A stretch of 64,000 nucleotides of DNA from positions 154,667-218,666 of the forward strand of contig DOPM01000040.1 in the NCBI GenBank assembly GCA_003513495.1, given 5' to 3'. The notes beneath the pieces are model-generated. The model did not search any database, was not told the origin of the DNA, and saw only the letters and a list, made by a program, of their open reading frames with translations. Made by a program: the position numbers and the translations under genes. This document shows positions 53,056-61,093 of this stretch, one piece after another; within the stretch, counting starts at the first letter, position 1, and each line of letters opens with the position of its first letter. The DNA comes from Desulfosporosinus sp. (GTDB lineage Bacteria > Bacillota > Desulfitobacteriia > Desulfitobacteriales > Desulfitobacteriaceae).

Positions 53056-53337
53056 ATGGAAATTATCGCCACTGTCGTACCGACAGTCGTAATCATCATT
53101 TTCCTTTTTGCTTCTAAACATTACCTTCTCCACACGGTTTGTACAGGATGTTATGAAGGGATTACTGGTAGTTCAACAGTTAGATTTTCTGAACTTTGTT
53201 TTCTTAAGTACTGGGGCAATCTACTTCGGAGAAGTTACGGTATAACAGCAAAAAACAACAGGAACAAAGTTCTTTTATCACAAGAGAGTCTCTTTAATCT
53301 ATTCATTTTAGCACTCTTGATAAGCATCATTGTATAG
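53056..53337 (+). pseudogene. Small membrane protein, probably frameshifted
   Basis: ATG behind AAGGAGAG opens with a hydrophobic helix (IIATVVPTVVIIIFLFASKH). From about 53125 the +1 frame looks more protein-like (TRFVQDVMKGLLVVQQLDFL), so one shift is likely. Family unknown. Confidence 0.4.
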
Positions 53338-53432
53338 TGGAATTTAGCAAATAAATTATAAAGAGTGATAGGGCCATAAACTTGTCCCGCATTTGCACAA
53401 TATTCTTAGAGGATCGTGGGGTCATAATTTCA

Positions 53433-53708
53433 ATGAATAATGACCTTATTGCTCATGTGCGCCAGAAGGATGATAGCACTTGGGCTTCTCCTCATAAATT
53501 ATCTGCACATTTAGAGGGTACAGCAAGGTTAGCAGAACTTTATTCGAGGAAATTCAAATCAGGAGAATGGGGCAAGTCATTAGGACTAGCTCATGATGCA
53601 GGTAAAGGAAGAATTGTGTGGCAGAAGTATCTCGAACTGAAAAGTGGGTATGATGCTGAAGCACATTTAGAAGGTAAAATAGTATGTCCGGAAAGGCTAA
53701 TGGTATAG
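53433..53708 (+). pseudogene. Cas3 HD-nuclease N-terminal fragment
   Basis: About 90 residues matching the start of a type I Cas3: LIAHVRQKDDSTWASPHKLS, the first metal histidine in AHLEG, then GKSLGLAHDAGKGRIVWQKY with the HD dyad. The remaining HD domain and the helicase are absent; phage-type sequence begins right after 53700 on the opposite strand. With the orphan I-C-like repeat at 33355 it is a relic of a lost type I CRISPR system. Confidence 0.75.
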
Positions 53709-53959
53709 ACATTTTGATTATTTGAGATAGTCTTGGGGGTTTTATAGATGGTCGTTTGGTTGTATAGCCAGTAGATGTAGCCCCCAATCACATCAAAAAG
53801 TTTTAATCCAGTACCACTGTAGTTGTATATAACGTCACCTGTATCATAATCATGGGTCTGGAACCATGCAGTACTAGAATACGCGAATGCAGTAAACGTA
53901 TTGTCTTCTGGACAATATCGTAACTCCTGATTATCCCAATGGATCGGAAAGTCGTCCAT
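53709..53959 (-). pseudogene. Phage tail/host-recognition protein fragment, inverted piece
   Basis: A minus-strand frame (IHWDNQELRYCPEDNTFTAF, then DTGDVIYNYSGTGLKLFDVI) of beta-propeller-like composition. It runs head-to-head with a similar plus-strand frame at 53939. The frame has no proper end and passes into the cas3 fragment, so it is a broken, probably inverted, part of a tail gene. Confidence 0.5.
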
Positions 53960-54325
53960 TTTCTCGCTTTGGATGCAACAAATTTCTTATTCATAAATAG
54001 CCTTAACGAATTGTGGAAGATTAGTTCAGGTCCTACACTAACAAAATTAATGACATTTACCGGTGAGGTTATTCGGAATGCCCATTTAGATTCTACCAGT
54101 ACGCATATCTATCTACTAACCAGTGTATCTACAAAGGGTATATTCTATATTAAAAAATATCGGATATCAGATGGTGTTCTAATGGATTCTATAATGCTTA
54201 ATCCCTATTTTGCATGGTCAGTAAAATATATGATGGTTACAAATCAGGGGGTTGCGGTATTCTGTAACGGTTTCAATTACGGTACATCTGGCTTTAGTCA
54301 TCGGGGTTATATATTTGATATTTAG
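53939..54325 (+). CDS. Phage tail protein, C-terminal part
   Basis: A 128-residue beta-rich stretch (FLFINSLNELWKISSGPTLT; THIYLLTSVSTKGIFYIKKY) of the kind seen in phage tail or adsorption proteins with repeated WD-like blades. It has no ribosome site and is probably the tail end of a longer gene whose front was inverted or lost. It leads into the small tail-region genes and the lysis genes. Confidence 0.5.
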   Translation: MDRKVVHFLALDATNFLFINSLNELWKISSGPTLTKLMTFTGEVIRNAHLDSTSTHIYLLTSVSTKGIFYIKKYRISDGVLMDSIMLNPYFAWSVKYMMVTNQGVAVFCNGFNYGTSGFSHRGYIFDI

Positions 54326-54346
54326 AAGTATAAGGAGGGGTGGAAC

Positions 54347-54682
54347 ATGTATTTTAAATATAAATTAGCAAGGGATGGTAGTCGTTCTTATGCATACCCC
54401 TTCGAATTTAACGACATCCAAAATATTATGTATAGTACAACTCACGTCTATTTTTCTAGCGATTCTCTGTTTACTGGGGCCGAATTAATAACTGAAGAGG
54501 AGTATAGTCTAGCGCATTATGTACCAGATGATCCTCAACCTCATGCCCCCCACGAGATTGATATCCTTGGTCAAGAACTGGTGGAGAAAGAGCTTCAAAT
54601 CCTAGAGCTCCAACTGGAGAATCAGGTGCTTGGACAACAGTTGGTTGATATCGACTTAAGATTATTGATGGGAGGATTATAA
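54347..54682 (+). CDS. Phage tail-region small protein
   Basis: A 111-residue protein with ATG behind AAGGAGGGG. The N-terminal half is beta-rich (YAYPFEFNDIQNIMYSTTHV) and the C-terminal half is a leucine-zipper-like helix (LGQELVEKELQILELQLENQ). Position before xkdX is typical for small baseplate/tail-fibre accessory proteins of Firmicutes prophages. Confidence 0.65.
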   Translation: MYFKYKLARDGSRSYAYPFEFNDIQNIMYSTTHVYFSSDSLFTGAELITEEEYSLAHYVPDDPQPHAPHEIDILGQELVEKELQILELQLENQVLGQQLVDIDLRLLMGGL

Positions 54683-54684
54683 CA

Positions 54685-54795
54685 ATGTCCGATTTTGAGC
54701 GTATTGAATTGTACTATGAAAAGGGCTGGGCAACAAAGGCCCAGGTTGCACGCTACGTTTACTTTGGCAAGATTACCGCTGATGAGTACACTTAA
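54685..54795 (+). CDS. XkdX-family phage protein
   Basis: A 36-residue protein (MSDFERIELYYEKGWATKAQ, then YFGKITADEYT), the standard size and sequence of XkdX proteins located between tail and lysis genes of PBSX-like prophages. ATG behind GGGAGG. Role unknown. Confidence 0.85.
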   Translation: MSDFERIELYYEKGWATKAQVARYVYFGKITADEYT

Positions 54796-54862
54796 TTACT
54801 GGCGATGCCTACACAGCCTAATTAGCTAATAGCAAACTGGCAAGCGCTTGCTAATTTAAAGA

Positions 54863-54889
54863 AAACGCCGTATTTAGGGCGTTATTTTT
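54863..54889 (+). terminator. Terminator after xkdX
   Basis: AACGCC pairs with GGCGTT and a TATTTTTAT tail follows, separating tail and lysis genes. Confidence 0.75.
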
Positions 54890-54914
54890 ATGCCCAAAAT
54901 GAGGAGGATGAAGC

Positions 54915-55325
54915 GTGAATATAAAAGAATTTAGCCTAAACACAGTTGTAGCTATTGGAGGAACCATCGTGAGCGCATGGTTGGGAGGGTGGGATGCTGC
55001 ATTGAATGTGCTCGTTGTGTTGATGATCTTAGATTACACAACCGGCTTCTTGGGGGCTATTAAGCTTAAAAACGTGAACTCAGAAGTTATGTGGTGGGGT
55101 GGCATCCGAAAGGGTGCCATTCTTGCCGTCATCGCCATGGCGGTCCTCCTTGATCAGATGATGGGTAATCCCGAGCCGATCTTGCGCACGATGGCAATTT
55201 ACTTTTATGTTGCTAGGGAAGGTGTTAGTGTAACTGAAAATTTAGGGATTCTAGGGGTCCCTTTGCCTTCAGCGCTTAAAAGGGTGCTTGAGCAGCTGCA
55301 AGAGAGGAGTGGGAAAAGTGGATAA
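54915..55325 (+). CDS. Phage holin (toxin secretion/phage lysis holin family)
   Basis: A 136-residue membrane protein with three to four helices (VVLMILDYTTGFLGAIKLKN contains the family's LDYxTG motif; KGAILAVIAMAVLLDQMM). Holins form pores that let the endolysin reach the wall. GTG start behind GAGGAGG. It overlaps the start of the amidase gene, the usual lysis pair. Confidence 0.9.
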   Translation: MNIKEFSLNTVVAIGGTIVSAWLGGWDAALNVLVVLMILDYTTGFLGAIKLKNVNSEVMWWGGIRKGAILAVIAMAVLLDQMMGNPEPILRTMAIYFYVAREGVSVTENLGILGVPLPSALKRVLEQLQERSGKSG

Positions 55326-56067
55326 ACCAACAATTAAGTGGCTTGGGTCGCCAAACTTCAGTAGCCCGAGGGGTTACAAAACAATGGCGATTGTTGATCA
55401 CATCATGGAAGGGACTTTAGCCGGTACCGACTCATGGTTTGCAAATCCGGCAAGTAAGGTCAGTTCCCATTTTGGAGTGGGGAAGAACGGCGAAATCCAT
55501 CAGTATGTCGATCTTAAAAACCATGCTTGGGCCAATGGAAGTCTCAACAAACCAACTTGGCCTTTGCTTATACCGGGAGTTAACCCGAATTATTACACCG
55601 TTTCAATTGAACACGAAGGAAAAAGTGGAGAGGTAATGCCGGAAGCGCAGTATCAGGCCACACTAGCCCTACATCGGTGGTTAATTGCAACATTGGGGAT
55701 TCCAGTGACAAGGGATAATATCATAGGGCATCACAGGATTGACTCTGTTAATAAATCAAGATGTCCAGGAACAGGATTTCCATGGGATCGACTCTTTAAG
55801 GATTTGCAAGGAGGAAGCGACGTGTTAAAAGTAGCCGTTTTATTGTTTACCAAGGATGATTTTTGGGCGGGTTATGATGTAGCCGTTAAAAATGGGAATT
55901 GCGCTATATTCGTACGTCCGGCAGATCTTTCAGTTCCTGCTGAGGCCAAAAGTGCTGAAAAGTTAATTGTTGTAGGTGGACAGACAACTAAACATCCTAA
56001 TGAAGTGCTACTGAGTGGATATGACAAATACCAAACGGCAGCAACCGTAGCAAAGTACCTAGGTTAA
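55318..56067 (+). CDS. N-acetylmuramoyl-L-alanine amidase (phage endolysin)
   Basis: A 249-residue peptidoglycan hydrolase. The amidase_2 domain (residues ~1-150) has zinc-site histidines in VDHIMEGT and GHHRIDSVNKSRCPG. The C-terminal ~75 residues (VAVLLFTKDDFWAGYDVAVK, VVGG, YDKYQTAATVAKYL) resemble cell-wall-binding repeats of clostridial type. The frame opens at 55288; GTG 55318 behind GAGAGGAG and inside the end of the holin gene is the likely start. Confidence 0.9.
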   Translation: MDKPTIKWLGSPNFSSPRGYKTMAIVDHIMEGTLAGTDSWFANPASKVSSHFGVGKNGEIHQYVDLKNHAWANGSLNKPTWPLLIPGVNPNYYTVSIEHEGKSGEVMPEAQYQATLALHRWLIATLGIPVTRDNIIGHHRIDSVNKSRCPGTGFPWDRLFKDLQGGSDVLKVAVLLFTKDDFWAGYDVAVKNGNCAIFVRPADLSVPAEAKSAEKLIVVGGQTTKHPNEVLLSGYDKYQTAATVAKYLG

Positions 56068-56076
56068 ATAATTACT

Positions 56077-56126
56077 TCCTATTATATAGGGCATAAAATG
56101 AAGCAGGTCTAGGCCTGCTTTTCTAT
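56077..56126 (+). repeat. Terminator-bearing direct repeat T1
   Basis: Terminator hairpin AGCAGG...CCTGCTTTT behind the amidase gene. Its 48-50-bp surround recurs at 56965-57012 with a 2-bp gap. Confidence 0.8.
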
Positions 56127-56165
56127 ATTTAGAAGGTATTAAGTTAGACCGTTCGTAATTGGGAG

Positions 56166-56750
56166 TTAGCGAACCAATTGTAACGTATTCTTCTTTCTCA
56201 AAGCCAAGCTGGATAAAGTACCCATCGGACATATCGCACACCAGGTTTTAGATTTAAACATGTTACTAATAAATAGCCCAATAATTGTTGTAGTAAACAT
56301 CATGGAATAAACTCTAAATCCCAAATGTACTGCCCAATCCGGCATGAAACCAATATTTAGAAGGTTAGGCATATTCCAAGGGAGTTGGAAAGCCATTAAA
56401 AATCTTATTTTCTCTGAAGGATCTCGATTATCGAGATATACCATTAAAGTTGAAAGACATATCATTAACATATTGATCGAAAAGTAAATCAGCATTACTC
56501 GTTTTCCTGTGCCGTTTATCAGCCATTTTGGAGCTTTACGGTGCGCCCCAATTCTTGCAGAGAGCCTTGTCAAAAAATTCGATCGGGGACAGAAGCTTTG
56601 GCACCAAGTTCTTCTATTATCTTTTATTACAAAAGCAAATGGCATGATAAGACAAAGAAAACCGATCCAGGCGAAAATAATATTAAAAATGCCTAGGATA
56701 AAAAATGAGATAGTAAATAAGTACGAATATTTCATCCAAATTTCTTTCAT
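56166..56750 (-). CDS. NapH-like 4Fe-4S membrane protein
   Basis: A 194-residue protein with four membrane helices and two cytoplasmic cysteine motifs: WCQSFCPRSNF (about residue 50) and WCAICPMGTLSS (about 170), the pattern of the NapH/NosR/polyferredoxin core. Such proteins pass electrons from quinol to periplasmic or cytosolic partners. ATG behind AGGAG. It sits alone between two copies of the amidase terminator repeat, so it was probably inserted into the prophage end. The molybdoenzyme at 45.7 kb is a possible but unproven partner. Confidence 0.8.
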   Translation of the reverse strand: MKEIWMKYSYLFTISFFILGIFNIIFAWIGFLCLIMPFAFVIKDNRRTWCQSFCPRSNFLTRLSARIGAHRKAPKWLINGTGKRVMLIYFSINMLMICLSTLMVYLDNRDPSEKIRFLMAFQLPWNMPNLLNIGFMPDWAVHLGFRVYSMMFTTTIIGLFISNMFKSKTWCAICPMGTLSSLALRKKNTLQLVR

Positions 56751-56964
56751 ATGAAGTTCTCCTCTTTAAAATATTTAAGCTATACCCGGGGGGTGGGGGT
56801 TAATTTTAAGTATAGTGCTTTCATACTCGTTTGTAAATCATATCCTCATGTAATGTACTGCCAAAATAATTAGACTAATTCTTAACGTATAAAACATTAG
56901 CTAATGATTGCAATTCGAAGATGAATGGTTACCTGAAACTGGTATCTATGCAGTTGAAAATTCA

Positions 56965-57012
56965 TCCTATTATAGGGCATAAAATGAAGCAGGTCTAGGC
57001 CTGCTTTTCTAT
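56965..57012 (+). repeat. Terminator-bearing direct repeat T2
   Basis: Second copy of the amidase terminator region (GGGCATAAAATGAAGCAGG... identical), now without a gene in front. Together with T1 it flanks the NapH-like gene. Confidence 0.8.
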
Positions 57013-57085
57013 TTCGAGGAATAATTAACTAATAACATTTGAAAAACGGCATAATGAAAAACACCCAACTGGTGGTTGCGTTAAA

Positions 57086-57158
57086 TGGAGCTGGTGATGG
57101 GAATCGAACCCGCAAGCTGATAACGAATCAACTACTCTTCCAATCGAGCTGCACCAGC
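57086..57158 (-). tRNA. tRNA-Thr(CGU)-like gene, shortened variable loop
   Basis: A 73-nt cloverleaf with encoded CCA. Acceptor GCTGGTG/CACCAGC has seven perfect pairs, the D arm is GCTC/GAGT, the anticodon stem has five pairs and the loop TTCGTTA gives anticodon CGU. The variable loop has only two bases and the T stem has a C-A mismatch. It may be a decayed or phage-derived tRNA. Not part of an array. Confidence 0.6.
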
Positions 57159-57306
57159 GTTTATTATGTCAAGAGTATTAAATATATACTTCTGCCGAGA
57201 CTGTGGTTGCTAAATTTTTTGTTGATATCAGACAAACTATCTTAACTGATCAATAGATTGAATTTTTAGGAGACGTCGAAATAGACGTGCAAAACCATCA
57301 TAGCGA

Positions 57307-57705
57307 TTACATTAGTCTTAACCTAGAACCATTATGAGAACTACTGAGTAAGGAATACAAAGTGAAACGCAAGTTTTCTAAGTCAAATGGTTTGGACAAA
57401 AAGCATTTAACATGACCTTTCTGGACAGCGGTCATTATAGCTTTGTCTTGAGTAGTACCACTCATTAGGATAACTTGGGTTCTGAGACGTAATTTTTTCA
57501 TTTTGTTTAGAGTTTCGATTCCACTTAAACCAGGCATTTGTAGATCCAAGAATGTCAGTTTAGGTTTCTCTTCTATAATAATTTGTAGAGCTGTATATCC
57601 ATCGGATGCCTCTTTAACGCAAAAACCTTCTTGAGATAAGAATTCAGACAGGAATTGACGTACACCAAAATGATCATCTACTACCAAAAGAAAATCTTCA
57701 ACCAA
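57307..57705 (-). CDS. Single-domain response regulator (Spo0F-like)
   Basis: A 132-residue receiver domain with acidic pair VVDDHFG, phosphoacceptor aspartate in FLDLQMPG (about residue 54), SGT and the conserved lysine in LSKPFD. No output domain, as in Spo0F or CheY. TTG start. The histidine kinase on the same strand at 59178 is the likely partner, although the SOS cassette now separates them by 1.5 kb. Confidence 0.9.
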   Translation of the reverse strand: MVEDFLLVVDDHFGVRQFLSEFLSQEGFCVKEASDGYTALQIIIEEKPKLTFLDLQMPGLSGIETLNKMKKLRLRTQVILMSGTTQDKAIMTAVQKGHVKCFLSKPFDLENLRFTLYSLLSSSHNGSRLRLM

Positions 57706-57711
57706 AGAAAA

Positions 57712-57900
57712 TCATCTCTTTTCTTTAATAAATGAGATACTTCTGTACTTAAGTAGAAGCCAATGTATCGGTGGAACCCTAATATTAGTTTGTGTATCAC
57801 TAGAATACTTCGTTCTATAATAAGGAGAATCCTCTAAAAATTTCAATAAATTATCTAAGTATTCTGAATACAATAAAAATTCATTAGCATTGCATGGCAA
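57712..57900 (-). CDS. Possible small gene ahead of the response regulator
   Basis: An open frame (NEFLLYSEYLDNLLKFLEDS... to FIKEKR) ends 7 bp before the regulator's start and would be translationally coupled. Its upper part overlaps the SOS promoter on the other strand and the true start is unclear. YSxYLDNxLxFLED is also readable in cassette copy 1. Low certainty. Confidence 0.3.
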   Translation of the reverse strand: MPCNANEFLLYSEYLDNLLKFLEDSPYYRTKYSSDTQTNIRVPPIHWLLLKYRSISFIKEKR

Positions 57901-57909
57901 ACTATTACA

Positions 57910-57953
57910 TTGATATCCGTACAGAATGTGGTTATAATATAGAACATAGGTTC
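57910..57953 (+). promoter_or_regulatory. Promoter with LexA box, cassette copy 2
   Basis: TTGATA, 17 bp, TATAAT, then GAACATAGGTTC at 57942-57953; same layout and spacing as copy 1 at 30208-30251. Confidence 0.8.
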
Positions 57954-57991
57954 GGTTAACGATCAAATATATGTACTGCGAGGCGAGTTAA

Positions 57992-58153
57992 ATGAGCGAT
58001 GTTTGCGCCAATTGTAATAGAAAATCTTATTGTCTTGAGCCCTGTGAAGCCTGGTTAATTGCCCATAATCAATGTCCAGTATGTCGTAATAAGCTTATTC
58101 ATGCTGGCGGATGTACTGAATGCATCACTGGAGATTGGGCAAAGTGTGGCTGA
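57992..58153 (+). CDS. Cysteine-rich 53-aa mini-protein (copy 2)
   Basis: ATG-started 53-residue protein with paired cysteines (CANC, CPVC, CTEC and single ones), nearly identical to 30288-30449. Likely a zinc-binding knuckle protein under SOS control. The next ATG follows the stop by one base. Function unknown. Confidence 0.75.
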   Translation: MSDVCANCNRKSYCLEPCEAWLIAHNQCPVCRNKLIHAGGCTECITGDWAKCG

Positions 58154-58154
58154 C

Positions 58155-58415
58155 ATGAAGGTACTTATGAAGCCGATCGAGACGATTACAGTACACTCTA
58201 AAGAAGGAATCATACGTCCTGAGAAATATAGGATTATGGAAGAGGAGGAGACAATCGTCGTTCGTATTGATAAGATATTTACCCGGAGCGAGGATAAATC
58301 CGCTGGTTCTCGCGAGCTGATATTTGGTTGCCAGGGAGTGATTAATGGTTTGATGAAAAACTTCGAATTGAAATATAGAGTGGCAGAATGTAAATGGTTT
58401 TTGTATCGCATGTAA
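58155..58415 (+). CDS. Small conserved protein (copy 2, intact)
   Basis: 86 residues from MKVLMKPIETITVHSKEG to the C-terminal CKWFLYRM; the central part (EEEETIVVRIDKIFTRSEDK, SRELIFGCQGVI) is beta-rich. This C-terminus looks ancestral, so this is the sound version of the gene at 30451. I recall short clostridial proteins of this shape but no assigned function. SOS promoter upstream. Confidence 0.7.
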   Translation: MKVLMKPIETITVHSKEGIIRPEKYRIMEEEETIVVRIDKIFTRSEDKSAGSRELIFGCQGVINGLMKNFELKYRVAECKWFLYRM

Positions 58416-58471
58416 CAGGAATTTTCCATAATTCATAGAAATCTATGGTAATCGCTCTGGGAGGTGCCAAT

Positions 58472-59017
58472 ATGAAACCTGGCCAAGAACTTGCTCGTCT
58501 ACTTAAAGAAAAGGGTCTTACATTAGATTCCCTTGCCGAACTTGCTGGAACAGGACCAGGTTATATCTGGGCACTTGAACATGGGAAATTGCCAGGTATT
58601 GAAGTTGCCAGTAAATTGGCTAGGGTGCTCGATGTGCCGCTTGATGTATTCTGGATCAAATATAAAGAGCTAAATAGTGATACGAAAATCGTAGAGAATC
58701 GTCAGAAGAATAGTTGCCGGTCTGCAAGAACCCCTGGAATCGAGATACTAAATCTTAGCCAATGATCATTTAATGCGCTCTACGGAGCCAACATTGAGAC
58801 AATGGGGGAATTGTTGCTGCTCACTGATAAGGACCTATCAAAGATTCGAAATTTAGGACCAGCAAGTCTTAGTGAAGTAAAAGAAAAACTGGCAAAATAC
58901 AGTCCTCCCATGGTGGACATAGTGATGAAAACTGGTGTATTGACGAAACAGACAGCACCGATAATTGAAGCATTAAAGAGTATTCGGCAGATGATAGTTT
59001 TATTGAAAAACACGTGA
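58472..59017 (+). pseudogene. XRE HTH protein with C-terminal HhH, interrupted by one stop codon (copy 2)
   Basis: The same frame runs through 58472-59017 with a single TGA at 58763-58765 (CAA TGA where copy 1 has CCA AGA). Without it the protein would be 181 residues: XRE domain 1-65, linker, and the helix-hairpin-helix part LLLLTDKDLSKIRNLGPASL to the end. Either a point mutation or recoding. Copy 1 lacks the stop but has a deletion further on. Confidence 0.75.
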
Positions 59018-59031
59018 AACGTAATACATTG

Positions 59032-59072
59032 AAACACGAAAATTGGCCTAAAGCCTGATTTTCGTGTTTTTT
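59032..59072 (+). terminator. Terminator of SOS cassette copy 2
   Basis: AAACACGAAAATTGGC pairs with GCCTGATTTTCGTGTTT (one bulge) and a T-run follows. Confidence 0.85.
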
Positions 59073-59177
59073 ATGGTTTCGGTATGTCGTAAACTTTACA
59101 TAGTCGTAGTTATAGGACTCTATGAGGAAAAGCAGAGGAATCAATAAATTTATGTGCAAGTCGAACTTCTATTCCAT

Positions 59178-60854
59178 CTAAACATGATTAACTGAGCTAG
59201 CAGCATTGAAGCTAACATAGAAGGTAGTTCCAGTTGTTCCTGTCTCAAATGTGATAGATGAATTATGTCTGACAACAATACTATAACATGTAGCTAATCC
59301 TAGACCTGTTCCACAGTCTTTAGTTGTGAAGAAAGGAGTACCAATTTTATCAAATGCTTCAGGAGGAATTCCTTTGCCTTGATCCTTTATAACTAACATA
59401 ACTTTACCATTTTGCATTACAGTTTTGATTGTTAGTATCCTATAGGGAGACATTGCCTCGAAACCATTTCGAACAAGGTTAAGAATAAGTTGACGAATTT
59501 CTTTGTCGTCCGCTAACACGTTATCAATCTGGTTTAATTCTAAGGTAACATATTTTTCGTTAATTATTGCATCCGCTTCAATCATTGGTAGCAGGTTTTC
59601 AATTATGGAATTAATGTCCAATATCTTTAAATCAATCGGCTTGTTTTTGGCCAGAGACAAAAATTCAGTAATTAAGAAATTTGCCCGGTCTAATTCATTT
59701 ACCATTAGGTTGAAATAGTTTTCATGTTTTTGATATTCGCTCTTTGTACTAAGCAATTGCAAAAATCCTTTTACGGTGGTCATTGGATTTCTGACTTCAT
59801 GGGCTATGCCGGCTGCCATTTCACCAATAATGTTTAAACTATTTAAACGGGATAGTTCCCTTTGATACTGCTTAAGCTCACTAATATCACTTTTTGTTCC
59901 CAGAATACATTTTTCCCCATTAAGATCAATGACAACTCCGGATAATAATGAATCAAATATCTCCCCATTCTTTTTATAGCTTTTAATTTCATGGTTATAA
60001 GCAAATCCGTTTTCTGTTAGTTCTTTGAAAAATTTTGCACGTTCATGAATGTCGACCCACAGATTTAAGTCGGATGGTGAATGTCCGATAAATTCCTCCT
60101 TTGAATGACCATGCATTTTTAAACAGCACTGATTTACGTCTATAAATTTTCCATCGAGATTAGTTAATGTCATGGAAACTGGACTATAATGAAATACCCT
60201 ATAAAAACGTTCTTCAGATAAACGTAATGCTTCTTGATTTTGTCTTTGTTCCGAGAGAAGATTAATTTTCTGAAGAGCAATTTCAACCAAATTAGCAACA
60301 GAAGCAATAAAGTTTATTTCTTCTTCTCGCCAAGCGCGGCACTGATTAACTTGGTCAAAAGTAAGGCAATAATATTCTTGTTCGTGAAAGGAAAATGGGT
60401 AATAGAGAGCGCTTTTTATATTCATATAATTATGTAGAACATCTCCCGAGCCATCCCTCAAAAAACAAGAGCCGTAATTATCCACATGAGTTTCCAGCCA
60501 AGTTCGATGATTTTTCATAAAAGTACAGCTATCGATAAAAACATCTAAGTTATATGTATCTCTGAAGGATACTATATTGAGCGTATTGGGGTTAAGCCAT
60601 TCGCATTGATCGATTATTTGGTGCTTGGCGAAATCTATTTTATAAATTAGGGAACGATCAATGTTCAAAGTTGAACCTATAATGGCTACCATCGTTTCTA
60701 AAATATCACTTGTATTATCATTAGAGATGATTGTTTCAGCAATTTTATTTAAGGCACTAGCATAAGAAAGTTGTTCGCTCAGTTGTTCGTTATGTTTACT
60801 AAAGTTACTAAGTTGGCTTACTAGCTGTTTGTTTTTTTGATTTTTTTTCACCAT
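59178..60854 (-). CDS. Sensor histidine kinase (GAF-PAS-HisKA-HATPase)
   Basis: A 558-residue kinase without membrane helices. Residues ~30-190 resemble a GAF domain, ~210-330 a PAS domain (HYSPVSMTLTNLDGKFIDVN), the phosphoaccepting histidine is in GIAHEVRNPMTTVKGF, and the ATP-binding part has NLVRNGFEAM, DQGKGIP and TGLGLATCYSIV. The H-box and layout are like sporulation/phosphorelay kinases of Bacilli and Clostridia. ATG 60854 follows GGAGG. A Spo0F-like regulator lies downstream, past the inserted cassette. Confidence 0.92.
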   Translation of the reverse strand: MVKKNQKNKQLVSQLSNFSKHNEQLSEQLSYASALNKIAETIISNDNTSDILETMVAIIGSTLNIDRSLIYKIDFAKHQIIDQCEWLNPNTLNIVSFRDTYNLDVFIDSCTFMKNHRTWLETHVDNYGSCFLRDGSGDVLHNYMNIKSALYYPFSFHEQEYYCLTFDQVNQCRAWREEEINFIASVANLVEIALQKINLLSEQRQNQEALRLSEERFYRVFHYSPVSMTLTNLDGKFIDVNQCCLKMHGHSKEEFIGHSPSDLNLWVDIHERAKFFKELTENGFAYNHEIKSYKKNGEIFDSLLSGVVIDLNGEKCILGTKSDISELKQYQRELSRLNSLNIIGEMAAGIAHEVRNPMTTVKGFLQLLSTKSEYQKHENYFNLMVNELDRANFLITEFLSLAKNKPIDLKILDINSIIENLLPMIEADAIINEKYVTLELNQIDNVLADDKEIRQLILNLVRNGFEAMSPYRILTIKTVMQNGKVMLVIKDQGKGIPPEAFDKIGTPFFTTKDCGTGLGLATCYSIVVRHNSSITFETGTTGTTFYVSFNAASSVNHV

Positions 60855-61093
60855 AAAACAAACCTCCAAATCTAGTAGTTCTTATGATGTAAGCATCTAA
60901 AATAATCTAAAGAATTCTACAAATATTAGGAAATTCCTACCTGAAACCCTTTTACTTAAAAATGTTTAATATAAAAAAGTAAGGCAATTTTAATTAAGTG
61001 CTTGCCTAATGAATTTGAACCTGTTTACTTGACTTCTATCAACTTCAGAGTGATGAATAGTACTGGCAAATTGATAGAAAGGAGTTTAGCCTT
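60855..61093. other. Divergent gap between kinase and recombinase
   Basis: AT-rich, no gene. It must hold the kinase promoter (minus) and the recombinase promoter (plus); boxes not resolved. Confidence 0.4.

Noticed and set aside
58059..58415. 118-codon version of the 86-aa protein with an extra N-terminus
   Set aside because: The extension is the Cys-rich mini-gene read in another frame; both cassette copies support the start at 58155.
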